A stretch of 8,514 nt of DNA from an uncultured bacterium (GTDB taxonomy: Bacteria > Planctomycetota > UBA1135 > UBA2386), in NCBI GenBank assembly GCA_938003515.1, contig CALKYL010000424.1, positions 1 through 8,514 on the forward strand, in the 5' to 3' direction. Every line of letters begins with the position of its first letter. The first letter of the stretch is position 1. Shown here piece by piece: positions 1 through 6,610 of this stretch. Made by a program: the position numbers and the translations under genes. The notes beneath the pieces were generated by a model. It had not been told where the DNA came from. It worked only from the letters and a program-made list of their open reading frames with translations, and did not search any database.

Positions 1-44
1 TCCGCCCGATGCCGGTTCCGCCCCATGCGCCGGTCCCTGCCGCG

Positions 45-299
45 ATGATCGACCCCGAGTTCCTGGCGATGCTGGTCTGCCCGACGTCGCGGCAGCCGCT
101 GCGCGCGGCGACGGCCGACGAGGTCGCCGCCGCCAACGCCGCGATCGCGCGGGGCGGCGTGCACAGCCGCGGCGGTGACGCCGTCGCGGAGGAGCTCGAC
201 GAGGCGCTCGCGACGGCCGACGGGGCCTGGCTGTACCCGATCCGCGACGGCATCCCGATCCTGCTCGGCGCCGCGGCGATCCCCGTCCGGCCGGCCTGA
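45..299 (+). CDS. Trm112-like small protein without the zinc-binding cysteines
   Basis: This 84-residue protein belongs to the Trm112/YcaR-like (UPF0434) group, judged from its two conserved ends: the N-terminal MIDPEFLAMLVCP and the C-terminal LYPIRDGIPILL (residues 64-74). Family members form a small beta-rich zinc-ribbon-like fold; eukaryotic and archaeal Trm112 activates partner methyltransferases, while the bacterial role is poorly known. Classical members have two Cys pairs. Here only Cys12 remains: the CPxC position reads CPTS, and the middle segment (residues 21-60) is an Ala/Glu-rich insert without Cys, so zinc binding is unlikely. I chose the ATG at 45 because the family motif begins there; an in-frame ATG at 9 would add 12 Pro/Ala-rich residues. 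Neither start has a clear Shine-Dalgarno, and upstream sequence is outside the window. The stop codon sits in the loop of a hairpin. Family assignment is fairly sure; function is not. Confidence 0.8.
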   Translation: MIDPEFLAMLVCPTSRQPLRAATADEVAAANAAIARGGVHSRGGDAVAEELDEALATADGAWLYPIRDGIPILLGAAAIPVRPA

Positions 300-308
300 G
301 CCGGCCGG
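287..308 (+). terminator. Hairpin spanning the stop codon of the Trm112-like gene
   Basis: The arms CCGGCCGGC (287-295) and GCCGGCCGG (300-308) are perfectly complementary over 9 bp and enclose the tetraloop CTGA, which contains the TGA stop at 297-299. A second small hairpin, CCCGG-CCA-CCGGG, follows at 314-326. There is no T-tract, so intrinsic termination is uncertain, but position and strength fit a transcript 3' end or mRNA-stabilising structure. Confidence 0.45.
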
Positions 309-391
309 CGACCCCCGGCCACCGGGCGGTCGGCTTCGCTTCGTGGGGCCGGCGATTTGCCGCCTCGCGGCTCGCGGCTTCCGTCGGAGCC

Positions 392-399
392 GGTATCCT
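392..399 (+). promoter_or_regulatory. Putative -10 element GGTATCCT of the SurA/PpiD-like gene
   Basis: The octamer GGTATCCT lies 23 nt before the ATG at 415. Its TATCCT part fits the TAnnnT core of a sigma-70-type -10 element. A start site 6-8 nt downstream would leave a 5' leader of only about 8-10 nt. No convincing -35 hexamer lies 16-18 nt upstream, and no Shine-Dalgarno precedes the ATG. The same octamer occurs before the glycosyltransferase gene. The promoter role is inferred. Confidence 0.45.
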
Positions 400-414
400 G
401 CTCCGCTCTCAGAA

Positions 415-2799
415 ATGGCGACGAACCCCGAGAAACCGTCCTCCGACGACCATCACTTCGACGAGCTGTCCGGCGTCTACGGCTTCTTCCGCCGTCACCA
501 GAAGGTGTTGCTCTACACCGCCGGTCTGTTCGCGCTGCTGACGTTCTCGATCACCGGGCCGGTGCTGAACCTCGTCAACGAGCTGTTCGGCACGCGCCAG
601 CCGATGCCGTCGATCCTGGTGCGCGGCGAGCGCGTCAAGCTGACGACCGAGGACTACAGCTACGGCAACCTGCTGGTGCGTCACTACCTCTACGGCGTGC
701 CGGCCGGCGTCATGCTGCCGGTGTCGAGCGGCGAGGGCGGCGACGGAGAGCTCGGCGAGGTGTTCGCGATCCTGCGCCGCGCGGCGATCGCCGAGGGCAT
801 CGACGTGTCGCTCGCCGAGGTCGACCGCGCGATCGAGGCCGCGCGCGAGCAGGCCAACGCCGAGTCGGCCGCCAAGCTCGCGCGGGCGCGCGGCTTCTCG
901 TCGCTCGCCCAGTACCGCGCGCTCGTCGCGGAGGCGCTGCGCATCGGCACCTACACGCGGCTGCAGCTGCTCGCGCTCGATTCGAGCGACGCGGCGGTGA
1001 TGCGGCAGGCGCTGCAGGATCGGGAGAAGATCACGCTCGAGGTCGCGACCTTCGACGAGAAGCAGCGCCAGGAGGAGATGATCGCCGCGTCGGAGTTGAC
1101 CGACGATCAGCTGCGGGCGTGGCTCGACGAGAAGGCGGACCGCGAGAAGCAGCGCATGGCCGTCTACGACCTGCCGCGCGTGAAGCTGCGCTTCGTCGCG
1201 CTGCGGCTGGACCCGGACACGGGCTTCGATCCGTCCGAGTGGCAGGACGGCGTGCTGCAGGACTTCACGATCACCGACGACCAGCTGCAGTCCTACTTCG
1301 AGCAGGAGAAGGACCTGCGCTTCAAGACCGAGGACGGCGAATACGAGGAGTTCGACGACGAGTCGGTGCGCACGCGCCTGACCCGTCTCGTGCAGGCGGA
1401 GCGGGTCATGAACGACCTGCTCGGCAAGGTCCGGCAGCAGCAGCTCGACGCGCTCAAGCCGCTGACCGACGAGCTGACGCGGGTGCAGGGGGAGCTGCAG
1501 GCCAAGCAGCGGGAGGAGGCGGAGGCGCGACAGGAGCTGCTGACGAACGAGAAGGAGCTCGAGTCCAAGCGGGCCGCCCTCACCGCCGCGCCCGACGACG
1601 AGGCGCTGAAGGCCGAGGTCGCCGAGCTCGAGCGCGCCGTCGGCCAGGCCAAGGACGCCGTGTTCGCCGCCGAGGCGGTCGTGCCGGCGATGCAGCAGGC
1701 CGTCGAGGCCGCCGAGACAGCGCAGCGCGAAGCCCGCGCCGCGTTCGACCTGTACGCCGCGCTCGCGCCGATGATCGAGGGCAAGCGCGGCTTCGTGCAG
1801 AAGGAGAGGGCCGAGCTGCGCGACGCCGACGCGCTGCAGGACCTCGACGAGCTCGGCCTCAAGCTCGGCGAGTGGCCGCAGGCGGCGTCCGGCACGTCGC
1901 TGCAGAACCCCGGCGACCTGGGCTTCGGTCCGGGCCGCACCGGAGCCGCCGTCGTCGTCTACCAGGCGGTCGAGACGCAGCCGAAGCCGCTGAAGGCCTG
2001 GGACGAGCTGAAGCCGCTGCTCGAGGAGGCCTACTTCGCGGAGAAGGCCCGCGAGGAGGGCGTCGAGAAGCGCAAGGCGCTCAAGGAGGAGCTGCTGCGG
2101 CGCGCGAAGGAGCTGATCCCGGAGTTCGTCGCGGAGCGCGAGGGCGACCGGCAGAACCGCATCGACACCGCGATGAACGAGTGGCGCGAGGGCGTGCAGG
2201 CGGCGATCGCCGACGCGGAGCAGAAGCTGGCGACGCCGAACCTCGGCACGCAGGCGCGCACCGCGTGGCAGCGCAAGCTCGAGCAGAAGCAGCAGGAGCT
2301 GGCGAACGAGCAGGCGCAGCTCGAGCGCACCGAGCGGGTCGTCGGCCAGAAGCTCGACAAGGAGATCGAGGACGAGGCCAAGAAGCACTTCGGCGACGTG
2401 CTCGCCGCCGCCGCCGCCGAGGTGGGCTTCACGATGCGAGAGATCGGCCCGTATCCGCGCGACCTGCAGCAGCGGCCGCGCTTCGACGACGCCTACGACG
2501 ACACGGTCGTCTACCTGTGGCGCAACTTCTCGGAGCTCGAGGAGGGCGAGGCGACCGACGTGCTCAACGACGTCACCGCGCGCCGCTCGCACGTCGCCGT
2601 CTGCAGGTCCGTCGAGCCGCTGACCCCGGCGGACGTCACGCGCCGCGAGTTCGAGATCCTGCGCCGGGGCTTCGGCGGCTCGTTCGCGCGGCTGCAGATG
2701 TTCCAGGCCATCCAGCACGCCTTCACGAAGGAAGCGCTGGTCGCCCGCTACGAGTTCGAGCAGCCGGTCGGGAGGCTGACCGAGCCGACGCCCCAGTGA
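415..2799 (+). CDS. Membrane-anchored SurA/PpiD-like periplasmic chaperone candidate with long coiled coils
   Basis: This 794-residue protein starts with a short charged cytoplasmic tail (FFRRHQK, residues 24-30) followed by one membrane segment at about 31-53. The layout is that of PpiD: N-terminus in the cytoplasm, bulk in the periplasm. Residues 115-205 resemble the helical SurA N-terminal chaperone region (a GIDVS-LAEVDRAI type turn, then a long helix). Two related segments follow, DDQLRAWLDEK (230-240) and DDQLQSYFEQEK (288-299). Regions 335-445 and 540-660 are rich in Glu, Lys, Gln and Ala and probably form coiled coils. Residues 700-735 (GEATDVLND...VAVCRSVEP) resemble the end of a PPIase-like domain, but I see no intact parvulin motif, so isomerase activity is doubtful. 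The ATG at 415 is chosen because the membrane anchor follows at the expected distance; the frame stays open upstream, but those codons overlap the previous gene. The likely role is folding or holding exported proteins. The architecture is clear; the function is inferred. Confidence 0.75.
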   Translation: MATNPEKPSSDDHHFDELSGVYGFFRRHQKVLLYTAGLFALLTFSITGPVLNLVNELFGTRQPMPSILVRGERVKLTTEDYSYGNLLVRHYLYGVPAGVMLPVSSGEGGDGELGEVFAILRRAAIAEGIDVSLAEVDRAIEAAREQANAESAAKLARARGFSSLAQYRALVAEALRIGTYTRLQLLALDSSDAAVMRQALQDREKITLEVATFDEKQRQEEMIAASELTDDQLRAWLDEKADREKQRMAVYDLPRVKLRFVALRLDPDTGFDPSEWQDGVLQDFTITDDQLQSYFEQEKDLRFKTEDGEYEEFDDESVRTRLTRLVQAERVMNDLLGKVRQQQLDALKPLTDELTRVQGELQAKQREEAEARQELLTNEKELESKRAALTAAPDDEALKAEVAELERAVGQAKDAVFAAEAVVPAMQQAVEAAETAQREARAAFDLYAALAPMIEGKRGFVQKERAELRDADALQDLDELGLKLGEWPQAASGTSLQNPGDLGFGPGRTGAAVVVYQAVETQPKPLKAWDELKPLLEEAYFAEKAREEGVEKRKALKEELLRRAKELIPEFVAEREGDRQNRIDTAMNEWREGVQAAIADAEQKLATPNLGTQARTAWQRKLEQKQQELANEQAQLERTERVVGQKLDKEIEDEAKKHFGDVLAAAAAEVGFTMREIGPYPRDLQQRPRFDDAYDDTVVYLWRNFSELEEGEATDVLNDVTARRSHVAVCRSVEPLTPADVTRREFEILRRGFGGSFARLQMFQAIQHAFTKEALVARYEFEQPVGRLTEPTPQ

Positions 2800-2821
2800 C
2801 GCCGATGTGACGACGTGCCGT

Positions 2822-2843
2822 GCGCCGGGCCGCGGCCCGGCGC
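2822..2843. terminator. Perfect palindromic hairpin between convergent genes (bidirectional terminator candidate)
   Basis: The arms GCGCCGGGC (2822-2830) and GCCCGGCGC (2835-2843) pair over 9 bp around a CGCG loop, and the whole 22-nt element is a perfect palindrome. It lies in the 69-nt gap between the stop at 2799 (+) and the stop at 2869 (-), so it can form the same hairpin in both transcripts. No T-tract is present on either strand. Placement argues for a terminator or 3'-end structure. Confidence 0.6.
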
Positions 2844-2868
2844 CTGCCGCGCCGGAGCCCCGCCCCCG

Positions 2869-3819
2869 TCAGCCGCCGTCCGGCTCCGCGACGACGATGA
2901 TCTCGTCGTGCGGGTTGACGTAGAGGTTGCACGGCGCGAACAGCCGCAGCGGCCGGGCGAGCAGGCCCGGCAGCCGGCCCAGCCGGCCGGCCCGCTCGGC
3001 GAGGAACGCGAACGACACGTACTTGCCGGCGTACTTCGAGCCGCACGCGAGCACCCGGAAGCCGCGCTCCTCGAGCAGCCGGCGGATCGTCTGCGGGTCG
3101 AAGTGGTAGAGGTGCTCGTCGTGCTTGTAGTGGTGCCAGCGCCGGCCGAGCAGCCGCGCCCACCGCGACGCGACGTTCTGGGTCTCGAGCAGCAGACGGC
3201 CGCCGGGCTTCAGCAGCTCGCGGATGCGGTCGAGCACCGCCTGCGGCTCGGGCAGGTGCTCGATGACGTCCCACAGCGTGACCATGTCGAACGAGCGCGG
3301 CCGGTAGTCCATCGCCGCGACCGCGTCGTCGAGCGTGCCGACGTGCACGCGGTCCTCGCCGAGCGCCTTCTGCGCCTCGACGGCGATCGCCGCCGAGAGC
3401 TCGACGCCGTGCACGTCGTGGCCGTGCTCCCTGGCGATGCGCAGGAAATAGCCGGCGGCGCACCCGACGTCGAGGATGCGGGCGCGCTCGGGCAGCCAGC
3501 GCGACACCAGCGCCATGCGCTTCTGGAATGTCTTGAGATACAGCTTCGACTCGCTCGCGTAGTCGGCGTAGCCGCGCTGCTTCGGGTTCTTGCTGCGCCA
3601 GTACGACTCGTCGTAGACGTCGTGCAGCGCCTGGCCGGTGAGGCGCGGCGTCACGTAGACGAGCCCGCAGCCGCGGCAGGTGAACAGCGTGAACGGGCCG
3701 TCCTCGAACTTCCGGTCGCGTTCGTCGCTGCCGCACAGCTGGCACCGCGTGACCTCGACCGACGAGGCGAGCGCCTCGGCGTTCGCGGTGTGGGCCTTGC
3801 CGGTCGAAGGGGACTGCAT
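2869..3819 (-). CDS. Class I SAM-dependent methyltransferase with N-terminal zinc ribbon
   Basis: This 316-residue cytoplasmic protein begins with a zinc-ribbon module with Cys26-x2-Cys29 and Cys48-x2-Cys51 (CQLC...CRGC), ending in the typical GLVYVTPRL. A linker with the YDESYW motif (69-74) follows. The Rossmann methyltransferase core has motif I ILDVGCAAGYF (115-125), which binds S-adenosylmethionine, the acidic strand end VELS (139-142), motif DMVTLWDVIEHLP (178-190), and LLKPGGRLLLETQN (202-215). The C-terminal third (HLYHFDPQTIRRLLEERGF) is standard for this group, whose members often methylate sugars, lipids or small metabolites. The gene follows the glycosyltransferase by 10 nt, and its Shine-Dalgarno overlaps that gene's stop codon, so the two form an operon. 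This context suggests a glycan or glycolipid substrate, but nothing in the sequence identifies it. No truncation is seen. Confidence 0.9.
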   Translation of the reverse strand: MQSPSTGKAHTANAEALASSVEVTRCQLCGSDERDRKFEDGPFTLFTCRGCGLVYVTPRLTGQALHDVYDESYWRSKNPKQRGYADYASESKLYLKTFQKRMALVSRWLPERARILDVGCAAGYFLRIAREHGHDVHGVELSAAIAVEAQKALGEDRVHVGTLDDAVAAMDYRPRSFDMVTLWDVIEHLPEPQAVLDRIRELLKPGGRLLLETQNVASRWARLLGRRWHHYKHDEHLYHFDPQTIRRLLEERGFRVLACGSKYAGKYVSFAFLAERAGRLGRLPGLLARPLRLFAPCNLYVNPHDEIIVVAEPDGG

Positions 3820-3826
3820 CGCGATG

Positions 3827-3831
3827 CCCTC
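3827..3831 (-). promoter_or_regulatory. Shine-Dalgarno GAGGG overlapping the upstream stop codon
   Basis: On the minus strand the sequence TGAGGGCATCGCG directly precedes the ATG at 3819. The TGA ends the glycosyltransferase and its last two bases begin GAGGG, leaving 7 nt to the start codon. This supports the chosen methyltransferase start and suggests coupled translation of the two genes. Confidence 0.7.
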
Positions 3832-4591
3832 AGGACGACGTCCGGGCCGGCTCGGCGCGGGTGACGGGCGCGCCGCGCTCGAGGAAGCGCTTGCGGCAGA
3901 TCGTGCGGAACATCTTCCAGGCCGTGCGGGCCTGCCGTCCGAACGTGTCGCTGTGCTTGGACTCGCCGCCCATGCGCCTCGAGTAGGTGACCGGCACCTC
4001 GACGACGCGGCAGCGCTCCTGCAGCGCGGCGCACATCATCTCGGGCGAGAAGGCCGGGCCGGTCTCGCTGAGCCGCGGCCGGATCTTGTGCCACGTCTCG
4101 CGCGACAGCGCGCGGAAGGTGCAGCCGACGTCGGTGAACCGCGGCTCGGACGGCCGCAGCCAGCACAGCTGCAGGAACTTGGCCATGAACACGTTGCCCC
4201 ACCGCAGCAGGAACCGCATGTTCGCGCCCTGCTCGACCATCTGCCGGGTCGTGCGCGTGCCCATGACCATGCCGGCGTCCTCCAGGTAGACGAGCAGCTT
4301 GACGACGTCCCGCGCGCGGAAGCTGCCGTCGGCCTCGACCAGCACCAGCAGGTCTCCCGTCGCGGCGTCCATGCCGGCGGTCAGCGCCGCGCCGTAGCCG
4401 GGCTTCTGCTCGGCGACGACCCGCGCGCCGGCGGCCGCGGCCAGCTCGGCGGTGCGGTCGCGGCAGTTGTTGTCGACCACGACGATCTCGTCGAGGTGCG
4501 GTTCGGCGCGGAACTCCTCCACGACCTGCCGGATCGTCTCCTCCTCGTTGTACGCGGGGATGACGAGCGAGACGGACCGGTCGCGGAACAT
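3830..4591 (-). CDS. Family-2 glycosyltransferase (dolichol-phosphate-mannose-synthase-like)
   Basis: This 253-residue protein is a GT-A fold transferase that should move a sugar from a nucleotide donor to a polyprenyl phosphate or related acceptor. It opens with SLVIPAYNEEETI (8-20), the classic GT2 start, followed by EIVVVDNNCRDRT (35-47) with the nucleotide-contacting Asp40. The metal-binding DxD motif appears as EADGS (86-90), with Glu in place of the first Asp. TDVGCTFRAL (153-162), FSPEMM (181-186) and VEVPVTYSRRMGG (197-209) match the acceptor side of the DPM1/GtrB-like group. There are no C-terminal membrane helices, so it would be soluble or peripherally attached. The ATG at 4591 begins just before the GT2 motif. 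No Shine-Dalgarno precedes it, but a GTATCC element does. It heads an operon with the methyltransferase and is divergent from the exported protein at 4787. The family is secure; sugar and acceptor are unknown. Confidence 0.9.
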   Translation of the reverse strand: MFRDRSVSLVIPAYNEEETIRQVVEEFRAEPHLDEIVVVDNNCRDRTAELAAAAGARVVAEQKPGYGAALTAGMDAATGDLLVLVEADGSFRARDVVKLLVYLEDAGMVMGTRTTRQMVEQGANMRFLLRWGNVFMAKFLQLCWLRPSEPRFTDVGCTFRALSRETWHKIRPRLSETGPAFSPEMMCAALQERCRVVEVPVTYSRRMGGESKHSDTFGRQARTAWKMFRTICRKRFLERGAPVTRAEPARTSS

Positions 4592-4602
4592 GGGGCGGGA
4601 GA

Positions 4603-4610
4603 AGGATACC
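4603..4610 (-). promoter_or_regulatory. Putative -10 element GGTATCCT of the glycosyltransferase operon
   Basis: On the minus strand GGTATCCT begins 19 nt before the ATG at 4591, and the intervening sequence TTCTCCCGCCCC is pyrimidine-rich with no Shine-Dalgarno. A start site 6-8 nt after the hexamer would give a leader of about 4-6 nt, that is, essentially leaderless mRNA. The octamer is identical to that at 392-399. No good -35 hexamer is visible. The promoter role is inferred. Confidence 0.45.
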
Positions 4611-4674
4611 TTCGTGCCGGGCGACCGGCACGACTTTGCGGCCCCGCGCAGCCGGCCCGGGGGCGCGGCGCGTT

Positions 4675-4695
4675 CGCCGCGGTAACATCGCGGCG
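4675..4695. promoter_or_regulatory. Inverted repeat in the divergent intergenic region (operator or second promoter candidate)
   Basis: The arms CGCCGCG (4675-4681) and CGCGGCG (4689-4695) are perfect inverted repeats around the 7-nt spacer GTAACAT. The spacer holds TAACAT (4683-4688), which fits TAnnnT and could be a plus-strand -10 element giving a leader of roughly 90 nt for the gene at 4787. The site lies in the 195-nt gap shared by two divergent operons, a usual place for an operator. GC-rich DNA makes short inverted repeats common, so confidence is low. Confidence 0.25.
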
Positions 4696-4769
4696 TCCGG
4701 TCCGATGCCGCCCGCCGGCCTGGTGAACCGGGCCCGCGCCGCCACGTTGCGGCGCACTCCGATCGGTTC

Positions 4770-4777
4770 CGTATCCG
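4770..4777 (+). promoter_or_regulatory. Putative -10 element CGTATCCG of the exported cyclase-fold gene
   Basis: TATCCG starts 15 nt before the ATG at 4787, and a weak -35 candidate TTGCGG lies at 4747-4752 with a 19-nt spacer. Between the hexamer and the ATG there is no Shine-Dalgarno. A start site 6-8 nt downstream would give an almost leaderless mRNA. It shares GTATCC with the two better examples. The same sequence also occurs inside a coding region at 2451-2456, so by itself this site is weak. Confidence 0.35.
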
Positions 4778-4786
4778 CTGAACTTC

Positions 4787-6610
4787 ATGCACAAGATCCT
4801 CTGCATCGTCCTCGCCTCCACGTTGCTCTCGCCGCTCGCGGCGCCCGCCCAGGGCGCTGGCGCCGACCGCAAACAGGGCACCATCTACAAGAACGAGGTG
4901 GACGGGCTGGTCGACGCGCTGCGCAAGGCGTCGCGACGCGGCGGGGTCGGCGACGGTGACTACAGCGTGCTCGGCAGCGACGCGCTCGTCGCCGGCAAGG
5001 TCCTCGTCGCGATGGGCCACTGCCACCGCCGTTACCACGTGAGCGACGGTCCGGTCGTGCGCCCGACCCTCGACCATCTGCTGCGCTGCCGGCGCAGCGA
5101 CGGCAGCTTCGGCGACGTCGCCGCGACGGCGTGGGTGGCCCAGGCGCTCGACGTCATGGACGCCGACGGGTTCCGCGAAGAGGTCGCCGCCGCGCGCCGC
5201 TGGCTCGACGCCCAGGACGCCGACGCGCCGTCGTTCGACGCGCGCGTGCAGGCGGTGCTCGACGACGTGCGCGCCGACCGCTTCCCGCAGCACCTGGCGG
5301 CCGACGCCGCGCGCCGCGCCAACGCCTGGTTCGACGGCGGCGCGGTGCCCGACGCCGAGCTCGGCCAGGCGGCCGACGCGCTGCTGCAGCTCGTCGCCTG
5401 CCAGGTCGCCAACCGCGTGCTCGACGCGCAGCAGGACCCGGAGGGCTCCGGCGAGGCCGCGTGGTGGCCGACGCAGCAGAAGGCGTTCGCGTGGCTGTGG
5501 CAGCAGCAGGAGGACGGCGTGTTCTCGGTGCCGGTGCCGATGACGAACGAGGCCGGCGAGCGCGTCGCGCAGAGGGTGCCCGACGTGGCGCTGACGGGCT
5601 TCGGCCTGATGGCGCTGCAGACCAAGCCCAAGGCGCGCCGCACGGCCGCCGAGCAGGCGGCGATCGAGAAGGGCCTGCGCTGGCTGCTCGAGCGCCAGAA
5701 CGACGACGGCACGTTCGACGAACGCGTGCCCAACTACACGACGTGCGTCGTGGTCGGCGCTCTGACCCGCTGGCAGGACCCGGCCGCGGCGCCGGTGCTG
5801 CAGAAGGCGCAGAAGGCGATCCTGATGTTCCAGAACAGCGAGACCGGCGGCTACACGCGCAGCGACCGCGACTACGGCTCGATCGGCTACGGCAACAGCC
5901 AGCGCGGGGACCTGTCCAACCTGCACTTCTCGCTCGAGGCGCTGCGCGCGACCGGCCTGCCCGAGAACCACGAGGCGATGCAGCGGGCGCTCGTGTTCCT
6001 GCAGCGCACGCAGAACCTCAAGTCCGTCAACGACTTCTCCGGCAAGGTGCCCGACCCCGACCGCGACGGCGTGATCCTCGACGTGACCTCGGGAGACGAC
6101 GGCGGCGCCGCCTACTACCCGGGCAACAGCGCGGCCGGCTACATCGTGCGGCCCGACGGCAAGGCGATCCCGCGCAGCTACGGCTCGATGACCTACGCGC
6201 TGCTCAAGTCCTACACGCTGGCCGGCGTGGACCGGGACGACCCGCGTGTCGCCGCGGCGGTGAAGTGGATCCAGGACAACTGGACCCAGGCGATGAACTA
6301 CGGCGCCGCCCACGCGCTCGGCGAGCAGGTCAAGTACCAGAGCCTCTCTTACTACTACATGGCGGTGGCCCAGCCGATGGGCACCGCGGGCATCGAGCGG
6401 ATCGTCCAGGTCGAGCGCAAACCCACGGCCGAAGGCGGGGAGCAGGGCTCCGGCACGGGCATCGACTGGCGCGCGGCGTTGCGCGAGCAGCTGGCCGGCA
6501 TGCAGCAGGACGACGGCAGCTGGGTGAACGGCAAGAACGAGCGCTGGATGGAGGGCCTGCCGCTGTTGTGCACGTGCTACGCGATGGTCGCGCTGGAGCA
6601 CTGCCGGTGA
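4787..6610 (+). CDS. Exported prenyltransferase/squalene-cyclase-fold (alpha-alpha barrel) repeat protein
   Basis: This 607-residue protein has a signal peptide (KILCIVLASTLLSPLAAPA, residues 3-21; likely cleavage after APA before QGAG) and so acts outside the cytoplasm. The mature part consists of helical repeats with the QW-like pattern of prenyltransferases and squalene cyclases. Clear units lie at about 94-122 (LLRCRRSDGSFGDVAATAWV), 294-326 (LLERQNDDGTFDERVPNYTT), 343-386 (MFQNSETGGYTRS), 400-475 (FLQRTQ...GAAYYPG...SYGSMTYALL) and 564-602 (QLAGMQQDDGSWV). More diverged units lie at 135-160 and 232-278. The catalytic DxDD of squalene-hopene cyclase is not seen; the nearest acidic run is DVTSGDD (432-438). 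Export also argues against a membrane-lipid cyclase, so a binding or structural role on this scaffold is more likely. Such exported proteins are, to my knowledge, frequent in planctomycetes. The stop overlaps the FAH-family start by 4 nt. Confidence 0.8.
   Translation: MHKILCIVLASTLLSPLAAPAQGAGADRKQGTIYKNEVDGLVDALRKASRRGGVGDGDYSVLGSDALVAGKVLVAMGHCHRRYHVSDGPVVRPTLDHLLRCRRSDGSFGDVAATAWVAQALDVMDADGFREEVAAARRWLDAQDADAPSFDARVQAVLDDVRADRFPQHLAADAARRANAWFDGGAVPDAELGQAADALLQLVACQVANRVLDAQQDPEGSGEAAWWPTQQKAFAWLWQQQEDGVFSVPVPMTNEAGERVAQRVPDVALTGFGLMALQTKPKARRTAAEQAAIEKGLRWLLERQNDDGTFDERVPNYTTCVVVGALTRWQDPAAAPVLQKAQKAILMFQNSETGGYTRSDRDYGSIGYGNSQRGDLSNLHFSLEALRATGLPENHEAMQRALVFLQRTQNLKSVNDFSGKVPDPDRDGVILDVTSGDDGGAAYYPGNSAAGYIVRPDGKAIPRSYGSMTYALLKSYTLAGVDRDDPRVAAAVKWIQDNWTQAMNYGAAHALGEQVKYQSLSYYYMAVAQPMGTAGIERIVQVERKPTAEGGEQGSGTGIDWRAALREQLAGMQQDDGSWVNGKNERWMEGLPLLCTCYAMVALEHCR
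6595..6598 (+). promoter_or_regulatory. Shine-Dalgarno GGAG that fixes the GTG start at 6607
   Basis: GGAG lies 8 nt before the GTG at 6607, inside the end of the preceding gene. The frame is open far upstream without a better start, so this ribosome binding site and the 4-nt GTGA overlap decide the start of the FAH-family gene and point to translational coupling. Confidence 0.65.

Noticed and set aside
175..414. 80-codon N-terminal extension of the SurA/PpiD-like gene
   Set aside because: It overlaps the Trm112-like gene in another frame, is Arg/Pro/Ser-rich, and would place the membrane anchor over 100 residues in. The ATG at 415 fits the PpiD layout.
409..2718. 769-codon open frame antisense to the SurA/PpiD-like gene
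   Set aside because: It is Leu/Arg/Glu-rich with no recognisable motif and lies wholly opposite a convincing gene. Long antisense frames are expected at this GC content because stop codons are rare.
4705..4959. Possible small leader gene starting in the divergent intergenic region
   Set aside because: The frame runs into the exported protein's gene out of frame, has Arg-rich shadow composition and no ribosome binding site.
4592..6601. Long open upstream extension of the glycosyltransferase frame (923 codons in total)
   Set aside because: The upstream part is antisense to the exported cyclase-fold gene and has His/Arg/Val-rich low-complexity composition. Only the last 253 codons from 4591 show GT2 motifs.
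5131..6606. Open frame upstream of and continuous with the FAH-family gene
   Set aside because: It is an Arg/Ala-rich shadow of the exported protein's gene. The FAH domain and a Shine-Dalgarno-supported GTG start define the real gene at 6607.
4787..6610. Annotation as a true squalene-hopene cyclase (shc)
   Set aside because: There is no DxDD motif and a signal peptide is present. The fold similarity does not support cyclase activity.
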